From the NCBI GenBank assembly GCA_951213105.1, contig OX578133.1, positions 142,706,351 to 142,770,350 of the forward strand: a stretch of DNA of 64,000 nucleotides. The letters are read 5' to 3'. The stretch's first letter is position 1. The number at the start of each line of letters is the position of its first letter. Source of the stretch: Amaurobius ferox (taxonomy: Eukaryota > Arthropoda > Arachnida > Araneae > Amaurobiidae). A model generated the notes under the pieces. That model worked only from the letters and a program-made list of their open reading frames with translations. It did no database searches and was not told where the DNA came from. Below, piece by piece: positions 47,088 to 58,600 of this stretch. A program made the translations under genes and the position numbers.

Positions 47088-47760
47088 TTATGTACCGAAG
47101 AATTGAAATAGTAGAATATTTGCTAGTTAGGTGGCACTAATATACGCTAAAATTGTATCCAAAATATCGTCAGATGCTTTTAATACGTCAAACAATAACT
47201 TCAGACCTCTTTTCTACCAATTAAAAAACATAACATTTTCCAGAGTAAAATATTTTCCATTTTAAATCAATATTTCTCTAGCCATTCTTATGTGAGTGTT
47301 ATTAAAGAGTCTTTGAGGAGTTCATCGGAGAGTTTCAGCAACGCAGCCTCTGTTTCAAACAGTTTATCCTGAGTTCAAATGCCTGCGTGTTGTCACTTTG
47401 TATGCAACAGATCCAGTTTCTCAAAAAACGCTTTAAAAGCCCCATTATTGTTGAATTGTTATGGGTTTTAGAGTATGAAAATTTCTTCTGAAACTTTTCA
47501 ATGACTCTCTATATAAGAATGGCTAGAGAAATATTGCTCAAAAGTAACATTTTTTCATGTTGGGAAAACGCTTGTCCTTTGAGTTATAGAAAAATATATG
47601 TAATTATCTTCTAGTGTATTCAAAGAGCAATCTATATTGGTGCTATATTATTTTGGGTATATTAGTTCTACCTAACTGAAAAATATTCCTACTATTTCAA
47701 TTGCTCAGTACATTATACAATTTTAAAATTGGATCTGTGCAATTTTTCGATCACCCTGTA
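47088..47760. mobile_element. MITE-like long inverted repeat with CAGGGTG end
   Basis: The left arm (about 47090-47345) matches the complement of the right arm (about 47480-47735). Landmarks are TTGAAATAGTA, AGTTAGGT, and a perfect 24-base block at 47268-47291 versus 47513-47536. The right edge, complement TACAGGGTGATCGAAAAATTG, has the CAGGGTG start seen in several Tc1/mariner-derived MITEs, next to TA. The left edge is worn. Confidence 0.55.
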
Positions 47761-50700
47761 TAACAATTTGATTTTTTATTGAGTGTTGTATGTAGAATCT
47801 TATGTATTAGTGTTTAAAAGGATGAATGGTTTCAATTCATATCAATAGCCATTATTTATAGATTACTTATAATATTTCTAAATACTGGAAAAGATTCTAC
47901 AACTTACTCTAAATCACTTATTCCAATTAAAATTAATTTCTCTAAGATAAAGTTTTTAAAAGCGAATATAATTTTATTCATATCGTTTTCAACTAAGCAA
48001 TATTTGTTAACCAATAGTTTTAGCTCTGCAATTTGATATATGTTTTATTCAATAGAAGCGTAATACATTAATTATATAGAAGCCTGTGTTTTTTTGTAAG
48101 ATACAACAATTTTCTTGTTGAATCTATTTCCCATTGAGTATCAAAAATCTAAAAATCGATATATTTTACATTCTCTAGTTTTCATTGCGGAAGGCTGTGT
48201 CTTTTATACCAATAAATAAATTCATTGAATGAATGGAAAATAATTTTAGTGATTCAGTTTTCACATATATTTATAAGCAGTTAAAACATATTCGGCAATT
48301 ATAAGTGTTAATGAAATTTGCATGATATTATGAGACCTTTTCTTTCAATTTTAAGATTGTATTGATACATATGAGCGGAATAAATAATTAATTACGCATA
48401 CGATAATTAATTACGCATACGATAATTATATATTTAGATGATAAACTTTAACTTAAAAATAATATCGAATGATAGTTTCATCGCATTTATGAAGGTTTTA
48501 ATTGAAGTCTGGGTTATTTCACTTTGACGACAAATTTGGCGAAATATCGTCAACTGTACTTTTTGGCCACTTTTGGAAATACCACGAATTGAAATAATGG
48601 GCCTCGAATTTTATGTTACATAGTTTTTTCGGGAATATAGAGAGGGAGAAAGAGACACAGAGAGAGAGTGAGTTGTATGTACAATCTTATACATTAATGC
48701 TTAAAAGGATAATTAGTTGCAATTTATGTTCATCGGCATTTTTTTTCATATTAATTATAATTTTATAATTAGTCTAACTCATTTTGAAAGCTGTTTGACT
48801 TCCAAAAAGTTATGAAATCTTAAAAGGAGTTTCTGCCGAACCGGCTTTCTACTTTCAGCTCTAAGTACTCTGCCGAAGAATCTTATCCCTACTTCAAATG
48901 ACAAGTAGTCCGTTTTAGTCGAAGTCACTGGACTAAAAAGGGCTGCGTATAGTATTTCATAACTTTTTTAAAGAAAGATTTTGTTTTTGTAGTTGTACTT
49001 GTCGTTATCATGCTGCGGTGTATTTTTGAGATATTATCTTAATTGGTTGAGTGTAAAGATCTTACTGATGTTCAGATAGATCGGACCAGAAGAAGATTCA
49101 ATCTAACCTATATTTTGGAATTATCTAACCTATATTTTGGGATACAGGAAAATAATATAAAAATAATTATGTCAAAAATGCCTACAAAGTAGTCTTTGCA
49201 TACCTAATATTTAATGAAAAAGCGAAAAACATTATGTGTAGGACGCTAATATGCGTTTGTTTCGAGATATTCTATATTTTTAATCAATACTGGTGAAAAT
49301 CATAAAACCGAATATCTAAGTTTTTAAATGAAAGAGTGTTTTGCAAGTACTTTTGGTTAGAAATGTCTAAACACATTTCTAACTAAATTGTTTCTTTGCC
49401 GAATAGTTTATAGAAGTTATTATAAACTATTCGGCAGATGTTAGACATTTTATTTTTTCTTCGGTATGAGATAACTCTCGAAAGAATAAAATTATTTCTA
49501 CTAAATGTTTTTAGTTTAACAATTATTCAAACCAACAGTAAGAGATATTTTTTCAATTTGACGAGATTTAGTCATAAGGAATACTCAAATTCGTGGTATT
49601 ATTTTCCCATAATTTTGAAATATTTTAATTTTTAGTAATTTGAATATGTCATGTTTTGGTTATAAACTTACTTGCAGTGTACAGGCCGAATACACATATA
49701 TTTAATAAATAATATAGTAGACCGAGGTGAAATAAATATATTTGGAGTGATGGCACCTTATGAAATAAAAACTATTACACTGGAAAATTAGTAAATTTTA
49801 GCCATGTTATATGTGTGAATTAAATAACTCTTCACAACATGCTAAGAACGTGATTGAATTGTCCCCTAAGATGATCAATAAGTGTTGCATCGAATAAAAT
49901 CGTCGTTGCCAATTTCAAGTAATAGACAGTTATACGTACAAGAAATGGTTCTGTCTGATGTTCTTGATAAAGAAACCTCGCATGGGAGATGACAGGTAAG
50001 AAATAAAATGCTTCTCTTGTTAGATTAAAAGAGCTGAGACAAACTATTTTTCTATACATGTTGCCATTGAATGGAACCCTTTTTCACACCATTTCTTACA
50101 GGAATTTGGGAAACAGAAATCGGTACAACACGATATTTTATTTATATGGTTTTACTTCATAATTTTAAAAAATTTTTGTTGAAGAAATAAAATAATTAGA
50201 GGATATTTGATAATGCCGGATAGATTAAAATTTACCAAATTTTGCAAAGAAATGAATTAATTTGCAATTTAGTGGATTTCTGCAGGGTAGAGGAGGAATG
50301 GTTAAAGTGACCACGGCGGATAAAGAGGCAGCGTGCTATTTTTTTAATCTTTAATCTGCTGTCACATATTGGAAATAAGGCAAACCAGTTTAGCTGAGGT
50401 TAAATTTTTTTAGACTGACCCCAAATCACGTAATTACGTTCAATAAATTTTTACATTTAAAAAGTACTTTCGCGGACTTTTATGTAAGTGTGGCTTTTGA
50501 TCCTCATTATTGATTAAAATTTATAAGTTTTCAAACAGTAATTATAGAAAGTTCATGTTTTGGGAGATTTTCAAAATGCTTGCCTGTTTGATGTCCCAAT
50601 CTTTGAACCCATATTTCATGCTAATAAAATTATTTTTTTTATACTTTTAGAACATATATTGGTGCCATTAGTTTATAATTAATAAAATATACTCATTAAA

Positions 50701-51484
50701 GTGTTTATGTTTTAAAAACATTAGCTATTTTCAATTATTTTTAGTTTTCATGTAATAAATTTGCATGTCCCAACTCAAAACACCACACTCAAGGAAGTCT
50801 CTTTTTATGCTTTCAAACTAGATAAGCTTTTGTATATGAATTAAAAAATCTGATTTTACATTTAATTAACAAAAATGCAAGTGATTCCTTTAAAATATAA
50901 TTATTAATATTTTAAAATTTAAATTTAATATGTATGTCCCCCCTGTACATCTCATGAGTCTCAGGAGTGTTACTACTATTATTTTAAATAGGTTTTGATT
51001 TCTGAAATTGGTAACAAAGCTATTGGAAGCCATATTGTTCCTTCTTATCTAGTATAAAAAATATTACAAAAAATTAATAACAGAGTATAATTTTATTTAT
51101 AATATAAATCACATTCACATGTTCATAGATTTAGTATTAGAGGCTTATAGTCGCAATGGCGTCTAGGCTGGCAAGGTGACCATCTATATAGATCTCCGTG
51201 GACTTCTTTTTAGATCCGATGAATACCACCCATTGCATCCAAAAAAGCTACTAGCTTGTTTCTTGATATTTTATTTATGCATAAATTTACGTTTTCTTTA
51301 TTTAGTCATATTACACAAAACATTCTGCTTTGTTTTAATTAAGTGATATCTTTATATTTAAAAATTACTGCGTAAGTACATTTTAATGAACATCGTTTAA
51401 GCTTCTTCTTTGCTTTATTGTTTTAAAAATCGTGTTAAATAATTTATTTACGCTTTTAAGTGTTTTGTACTTTTATTAATTACT
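47761..51484. other. No gene; two stacked hairpins at 49357-49436
   Basis: AT-rich DNA. It contains a 10-bp stem (49357-49366 / 49373-49382) and a 16-bp perfect stem TGCCGAATAGTTTATA (49397-49412) / 49421-49436 with an 8-base loop. A 19-bp GATAATTAATTACGCATAC repeat lies near 48390-48425. One GCGAAATATCGTC phrase of the short-repeat family is near 48540. Open frames are short and unrecognised. Confidence 0.5.
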
Positions 51485-51930
51485 TGCATAGTATAATGTA
51501 TACCAAAATTATTGTGGGATCGAAAATTTGAATTCGAATTTACTCATCAAAAAGCACGTTTCAAGCATCCCTGAACTTGAATCGAAAATTTTGAGGTAAT
51601 GTGTATGTGTGTGTGTGTCTATGAATGCGATATATAACGAACAAATGAAGCGTTTCGAACGTAATTTGGTACGGTTATTAGATTGGGAAAAAACCGGAAT
51701 CCTATTGATTATAAATGTAATCAAATATTTGGAAAACACCTAATTTTCGAATGAAATTTTGAAAAATCATTAAAAAATTAGAACCTTTAATAATGTTACA
51801 TAAATAATAATTTCAAATGTAATTATTCATTAAAAAGCTAATGAATTAACTTTAGAATGCTAGCATGAACAGTTTTTGAGATATTGCATGTTTTTCAAAT
51901 AAAGCTATCAAAAAATTGCATGAAATTAAG
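51485..51930 (+). repeat. Dispersed repeat family C (forward copy)
   Basis: It starts TATAATGTATACCAAAATTATTGTG, then AATTTGAATTCGAATTT, (GT)n, TTCGAACGTAATTTGGTAC and TTTAATAATGTTAC, in the same order as at 28027. Confidence 0.65.
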
Positions 51931-51939
51931 AAAAGCAAT

Positions 51940-52555
51940 CATTAAATATTTTGCTGTTTACATTTCACATAAGTGAAAAATAGGCTTCGTTAGAGAAATA
52001 ATCAAAGTTGGATGCTCATTTAAACTCAAATATATTGTCATTGCGTTGTTTCAGTATGTAGATGCACAGAATTTAAGCGAAAATAAAGAGGTTTTACGAC
52101 GAATACAACACTCAATATGAATTAAAAAGAACTTTAAAAATGACGATTTTGAGACAAGATGGATGCCGTATTATATTTTGAAGTTGGTCACGTGATCGTT
52201 TCATATCATGGTCACGTGATCGCTTCATGTAAGAGGTGTAATTATTATTTTAATTTTTATTTAAAAAACTACTGAATATATTTCGCTGAATTTTTTTTTA
52301 TATATTTTATGGAACAATTTGAATATTACCTAAAATTTTCGAAGCAATTTGTGAATTTTAAATCCGCTTAAAAAATGTTTGAAAAATTTGGTCCCATTGG
52401 GTTCAATGTATTTCATTTTTTCAACCCGGGTTCAATCCAAAACTAATTGGGTGATATTATTTATTTATATTCCCATAGGTCCTACAGACCGTCTGAACAA
52501 CATACTAAAATTTCATTTTGATGAAGTCATTTTTACGGCAGTTATCGTGCTAACG

Positions 52556-52593
<38 letters not shown>

Positions 52594-52634
52594 ATGAACA
52601 AAGTCATAAACACTTTTCAACTTTGTTGTAAAGT
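51940..52634 (-). mobile_element. Single-arm copy of repeat family D
   Basis: It matches one arm of the foldback element at 32165-36575: ATAATCAAAG, GCACAGAATTTA, GGTCACGTGATCG (twice), AACTAATTGGGTGATATTATT and the terminal ACGGCAGTTATCGTGC. A (CAGA)n run at about 52555-52591 and the AAGTGTT end follow. Directly beyond it, Helitron sequence begins (AAAAACGGAACTT). Confidence 0.6.
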
Positions 52635-52902
52635 GTTAAAAACGGAACTTTTTTCTAGGACTTTTACTCTCTAACTCCGTGGTTTATCCAAACGGCAAGG
52701 ATGAAAATCATTTGTTTAAAACGTCAAAAAGAAATAAAACTTTATTTCTGAGTTTGGTGGAGATATTTTGCGCTAATTAGTCACTATCTGAAAGCATGAA
52801 TTGTTTGAAACATAAATTTAAATGGAAAAAATCTACCTCCACGGCTTATATTTTTCACAGGCTTTTACTCAACGATGAAAATTATAAAGAAATCAAAATG
52901 GT
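52635..52902 (-). mobile_element. Helitron fragment flanking the retrotransposon
   Basis: It matches the complement of about 26515-26790 inside the nested Helitron at high similarity. Shared phrases are AAAACGTCAAAA-GAAATAAAACTTTATTTC, CATGAATTGTTTGAAACAT and TTTTACTCAACGATGAAAA. It is cut on the left by family D and on the right by the LTR at 52903. Confidence 0.7.
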
Positions 52903-53856
52903 TGTTATATTGTAATTTTCAATTCCCAATATAACATTGCTCTTTTGAAAGAGGAAGTGGACCTAAGAAGACGGTCCCTCATGAAGTGAGGCAATTTTTG
53001 TAACATTCCCTCGAACGCAGCTGCACCGGACATTCATTTCGAAAAGAGAGGGTGCTTCTCAAGTTCATGTCAGCGTTAGGTGTTACAACAAACGGAAGGG
53101 GTTGAACTTCTTGACCCCAGAGTCAATTAATATCACTTGAACCTTGGGAAAATTCTCGTGAGAACTTTCAACGATTTTAAAACTGGAGACTGCATATCTC
53201 ATATTTCAGGGGAGCCTTGACCAATAATATAGCCTGAAGGGCGTAGCCCTTAATTTACTTAGCCAATTATGGACAGGGGCGCCTTGTCAAGGGGGTAGAG
53301 ACAGAGAGCAACTTTGGACTTTAAGTTTTTGAAATCGAGGACTTGAATTTTGTGAGTGAAAAGAAGAGGTCGCAAGAGCGACGGATCTCGGAGAGAGCGA
53401 GCCCACGGGACAGAGCCGGAGCGCGCGGTCATAAAGTCCGACATCGGCAGTGATGATCGAGGTAGGACAATTCTACACATATTTTTGCACTTTGATTATT
53501 ATTATCTCTCTGACCCTCCTAAATAAGGTTAACCTGGGCCATTAAGACGTAGGCTAGTAAGAATAGTGAGTTAATGCACATTAATAGGTTAATAATTGTA
53601 ATGCTCATATTATGATCATAGAATGAGGAGATTTGATTGTCTTAATGTACTACACTAAAGATGTTGGTATATGAAATTTACCAGATGTTAATAGTTATTA
53701 AATAAGGTTTTGTCTTAATGAAATAAATTCTTTGTTATTGTTTAAAATTAAGCCTCTTCATTTTAATTACTGGTATTATGTATTTCTTTATTTACTCCAC
53801 TTTACGAGATCGGTCTATATAGCGCCAATACCTGGCGTGTGACGACCCACATATCA
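52903..53856 (+). repeat. 5' LTR
   Basis: The start is fixed by the repeat at 63810 and the TG dinucleotide. The first 34 bases form a hairpin (TGTTATATTG / CAATATAACA). The 3' end is placed at CA 53855-53856, just before a TGG that could start the primer-binding site. That limit is an estimate, because the 3' LTR is not complete in the window. An AATAAA lies near 53721. Confidence 0.75.
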
Positions 53857-53859
53857 TTT

Positions 53860-53877
53860 TGGTGCCGTTTAAACCAG
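53860..53877 (+). promoter_or_regulatory. Tentative primer-binding site
   Basis: TGGTGCCGTTTAAACCAG follows the presumed LTR end by three bases. TGG is expected opposite a tRNA CCA end. I cannot name the tRNA. A similar TGGCGACTTTGCTG occurs at 53953, so the choice is uncertain. Confidence 0.35.
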
Positions 53878-54470
53878 TTTCGAACCTGGACTCAAAATTA
53901 TTGCACCCTTATCATATTGGTGCTCATGAGCAATCAAACCTCGATTCAAAATTATTTAACCCTTCTGGCGACTTTGCTGTTTTAGACCAGTTATATGCCA
54001 GAATTTAAATTTTAATGAAGAGAATAAATATATTTGGAATTAATGAGAAATGAAAAGATTGAATAAAAAAATTTTTTTGTGTGTAAAATAAGGATTAAAT
54101 TAAAGAAAGAATTTTAAAATTAAAATAAATATAAATAAACTTAAGAAAATTTATTTCACAGTATGAGAAGCAAACAAAGTGACGAATCATTATGTGTTCT
54201 CAATGAGACATGCCATATTGTATGTGAAAATATAATTATTAGGGAACTTGAAGCTTTTAAGAAACTTTTGAATTATATAAATATTTGTGTAATATTTGAG
54301 GAGTTAATTATGAGGATTGAAGTATTTGCATGCGTAGATAGTGAAATGATTAGAATTATGTTTTTGAATTTATGTGATATTGTATTTAAATATTTTGGGG
54401 GAACATTTTGAGGTGTAAAAACAGGAGATAATTTTAGATATAGAATTTTTGCGAGAAAGTGAAATTTAGA
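53878..54470 (+). other. Retrotransposon 5' leader
   Basis: AT-rich leader between the LTR and gag. It contains an 82-codon frame (54163-54411) starting with ATG and ending 59 bases before gag. It has no recognisable domain and may be a chance upstream frame. Confidence 0.5.
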
Positions 54471-55628
54471 ATGACGGAAAGCGGAGAAAATCATCCAGCA
54501 ACGAGGGGCAGGTTACCAGGACTTATACACCTATTAGGGGAATGCAATGGCATAGAGAATGATGTAGAAATTTTTTTTGACCAGATCAAATCTTTAAGCA
54601 GCTTGGGGGATTGGTCAGAGGAGGAAAAGTTAGCAATTGTGAAATCGCGGTTAAGAGGGAATGCAAGAAAATTTTATATAGGGTCACAAGAATTAAGAAG
54701 GGAAACATCTTTCGAAAAATTTAGGGATAGGTTATTAGAGTTCTTTACAGAAAAACCGAACATTACAACAAATCAGATCCTTTTCACGACCGCAAAACAG
54801 ACACAGGGAGAAACGATTAAGCAGCTAGCACACAGAATAACAACACTAACTTTAAATTATATTGGCGACACAGAGCACAGTGAAGCGACACAACAGATTA
54901 TGGATAAATTAAGGTTAAGTAAATTTTTAGAGGCGGTAACACCTGAATTCCAGAAAGAAATAATAAAAACTAATGCACAAAATTTTGATGAAGCTGTAAA
55001 AATAGCCACAAACTTGGAACAGGCAAATTTAGCTGCGATAACGGCAAATGTAAATAGTGCTACATATAGACAAGAAATTGAGACGCTCCGCAAAGAGCAA
55101 CAGGAATTTAACGCACATATTTTAAATTCAATTACCCAAGAAATAAACACATTAAAAATCCAAGAAAAAGTACAAATTCCCACGACACAAACAAAAAAAC
55201 TCGTAACATGCCACTACTGTAATAAACAGGGACATTTCATGAGAGAATGCCGAATATACAAAGCTGATCATTTTAAGCAAACACAGAATCAAAACATAAA
55301 CAACGCGAGAATACAGTGGCATAATCAAGTACAGTCTCCTCCCCACTCATTTCAAACCCAGCCGTATGATGACCACAGAACTTACTCCTCCCAGCCGGAC
55401 ACATACGATTATAGGCCAAACCACGCCTTTGGAAACTATCAACAGAGCAGAAATTACTATGCAGCACCCCCTCCACAAAGTAGATTTTCTAGGGAACAAC
55501 GATATAATAGGGACGAGTCAAACCAAAACAGAATCAGAGAATCGGGCGGGCAAAGAAACAATGGGAGAGAGATGAATACAAGATTTGAATACAGAAATTT
55601 CCCTAATAGAAGAGATAATTTAAACTAA
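54471..55628 (+). CDS. gag: Gag protein of the Ty3/gypsy element
   Basis: Gag forms the virus-like particle and binds the element RNA. I choose the ATG at 54471; an in-frame GTG lies 12 bases upstream. The product is about 385 residues. Residues about 15-190 are a helical capsid-like region (FFDQIKSLSSLGDWSEEEKL, then ARKFYIGS and FEKFRDRLLEFF, as in retrotransposon gag families). A coiled, Gln-rich stretch follows. A single CCHC zinc knuckle (CHYCNKQGHFMREC) lies near residue 246. The C-terminal ~120 residues are rich in Gln, Asn, Tyr and Arg. The frame is intact. Its last codons contain the slippery heptamer TTTAAAC, followed directly by the TAA stop. Confidence 0.9.
   Translation: MTESGENHPATRGRLPGLIHLLGECNGIENDVEIFFDQIKSLSSLGDWSEEEKLAIVKSRLRGNARKFYIGSQELRRETSFEKFRDRLLEFFTEKPNITTNQILFTTAKQTQGETIKQLAHRITTLTLNYIGDTEHSEATQQIMDKLRLSKFLEAVTPEFQKEIIKTNAQNFDEAVKIATNLEQANLAAITANVNSATYRQEIETLRKEQQEFNAHILNSITQEINTLKIQEKVQIPTTQTKKLVTCHYCNKQGHFMRECRIYKADHFKQTQNQNINNARIQWHNQVQSPPHSFQTQPYDDHRTYSSQPDTYDYRPNHAFGNYQQSRNYYAAPPPQSRFSREQRYNRDESNQNRIRESGGQRNNGREMNTRFEYRNFPNRRDNLN
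55619..55625 (+). promoter_or_regulatory. -1 ribosomal frameshift site (TTTAAAC)
   Basis: Read in the gag frame as T TTA AAC followed by the gag stop TAA (55626-55628). Slipping back one base enters the pol frame, which is open from exactly 55619 (an in-frame TAA precedes at 55616). TTTAAAC is a classical -1 slippery heptamer. The function is inferred from sequence and frame geometry. Confidence 0.85.
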
Positions 55629-58600
55629 TTGTGGGAGCTTTAAATAATAACTTACAAAGAGAGAAAAATTACAGGGTAAAGTTCCCGAGAAAAATTGAAA
55701 TTCCTGTACAAACAGAAAATAAGAAATTGGAGATACATAACGATGAAAGTACTGAAAAACATGAGGAAACGATTGCATCGGTAGGAGAACAAATTGAAAA
55801 AACAGAATTGCCAACAATAATAGTTCAATTTAAAAATATACAAAGCGAACTCATGATAGACTCTGGAGCGAGCGTTAGTGTATTATCATTAGAATTGTTC
55901 AATAAAATTAAAGATAATGTCAAAATTAAATATGTGTCAAGGAGTGTTACAATATCAACTTTAACAGGACATAGTATTGAATATATAAAGACTGTGGAAA
56001 TTCCATTTAAAATTCAGGGAAAACAGTTCAAACATATTTTTTTTGTCACAACAGCAAGATTTACACAAAAATTTAAGGGAGTATTGGGTTTTGACTTTTT
56101 ACAGAAAAATCAAGCCATTTTGAATACACAAAAGAACATTCTGAAGATGGGCGACATAGAAATAATTTTAAATTCTGATAGGCAAATTGATAGACAAATA
56201 AATGAGATAATACAGGAAAGACCGAATCTAGCCAAAATTTTAAGGAAAGTACAAATCAAACCGAATTCGAGGGAGAATGTTGTAGTATATAGTGAGGAAA
56301 GTCTAGAAAATGGAACAGAGGTTTTGTTCGAACCCAAAGAAAAATCATACATTGTAATGAATTATGGAATACACCACATGAATGAGAACAAAATTAAAAT
56401 TGAAGTTCAGAATAACACGAATGCGACAATTACATTAAATAAAAACATGGCTTTAGGAAACATTACGACAGATTTTACGATACAACAACAGGACATTAAA
56501 GAACCAGAAATTAGTGAACGGACACATAAATACGAAGAGATGATAAATTTAATACAGGCTAAACCGGAGATAATTGAAGAAAGAAAAAAAGATTTGAAAA
56601 CAGAAGATTTTAATACTGACCACATGGACCCAAACATTAAACAAGATTTCCTCAAATTTGTAATGCAATATTCGGACGTTTTTTCAAAATCATTAAAAAC
56701 TTTAGGAGCGACGGACATCGTAAAACCGGTGATAAAGCTTGCACATGACCACGCAATACGTTCCAGGCCATACGACGTTCCGTACGCACTGCAGGATACC
56801 GCAAAAAATCAATTAAAAGAGTTAGAAGAAGCAGGGATAATTGCCAGAACAAAATCAAATTTTGCATCGCCGATGATTTTAGTGCGTAAAACAAGTGGAG
56901 AGTACCGCTTATGTTTAGATCTGAGATTAATTAATAACATATCCACTCTGTTTCCTTACAAAATTCCCCGTGTGAATGAAATTATAACTAAATTAGCCGG
57001 ACATAGATACTATTCGAAACTGGATTTTCATAGTGCATTCAACCAATTGGTTTTACCTGAAGACACAAAAGAATTATTTGCTTTTACAACGCCCTATGGC
57101 AACTACCAATTTGAAAGACTCGTTTTTGGACATGTAAGCTCCGCTCCAATTTTTCAACAGGTTATGGACACCATTTTAGCGGACTTAAGAGAGGAAAACA
57201 TACAAGCTTACATCGACGACATAATAATCCCGGCTAACTCTTATTCAGAATTAATACATAAATTAAAATTAGTATTCGATAAATTAAGAAAATACAACCT
57301 AACTCTGACACCCAGCAAATGTAAATTTTTTGTAGAAAAAGTAGCATATTTAGGATTTGAAATTAGTCAAAAAGGCATTACACCAACAGATGAAAATATA
57401 AACAAAATCACTTCTTTTCCAGTACCAAAAACTTTAAGAAAATTAAAAAGATTTTTAGGCATTTGTAATTTTTACAGAAATTCAATAAAAAATTATGCTC
57501 AATTAACCGCGGTTTTATCAGACTTAACAAGAAAGGATAATAAATTTAAATGGGATAATAAATGTGAGGAGGCATTTCAGGAACTCCAAGAATGTTTTTT
57601 CAAGAAACCTTTACTGATACAGCCAGATTTTGACAAAGACTTTTATCTGAATATCGATGGCAGCATTCAGTCCATAGGAGGCGCTCTTTTACAATACAGA
57701 GATGGGATTTTAAAACCGATTGCATATTTTAGCAGGAAATTATCGATACAGGAGCAAAAGTATTCGGCCATGAAAATTGAATTATTAGCTATGCATCAGG
57801 GAATGAAATTTTTTAGAAATTTCCTTTTCGGCCGAAAGTTTTTTGTGCTTTCTGACCATTTACCTTTGGGACAGCATTTAAAAATACAAAACCCACCCAG
57901 CGTATTACAGAGGTGGCTTTTAGAGATATCTGAATATGATTATGAATTTATTCACGTCCCGGGTAAAGATAATTTATTAGCGGATTTTTTAAGTAGAGAT
58001 GATTTTGAAAATAAACAAACAGAGCAGAATGAGGGAAAACAAAACATTGAGAATCCAAGGGGAGAAATTAACCTGATAGAACAAATTAAGGGAGAAAACA
58101 CGGTGAAAAGAAATGGATATGTGAATGAGGATAGTGTCTATATTGCACAGATAAACACAATAACAGAAATCCCGGCATTAGATAGAATTTTAGAGGAACA
58201 AATTAAAGATCCAAAATTAAAAATAATCAGAGAAAATTTACAAAATCGGAATTTTAAAGAGGGTAAACATTATGACACATTATATATTGACGAGGAAACT
58301 AATTTATTAATGCACGTAGGAAACTGGAAGGACAGACCTTGGAGAGACAATTTAAACAAAACTATAGTTATACCCAGAAATTTACAGAAAGAAATTTTAG
58401 CGATTACACACGTAACACATGCAGGGATGGATAAAACTTACAAATTACTATCAGATAGGTATTATTGGAATGGTATGTACAGTGACACACAAAATTTTAT
58501 TACATCTTGCGAACAGTGTAGAAAGAAAAAGGGAAAAAATCAGCCCGTTCCCCTGGGAAGAAATCCTATACCTGATGGGCCCGTGCAAATTTTGTCAACA

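Noticed and set aside
54163..54411. Leader ORF as an extra retrotransposon protein
   Set aside because: 82 codons with no recognised domain, upstream of gag; it could be a chance frame, so it is noted only within the leader.
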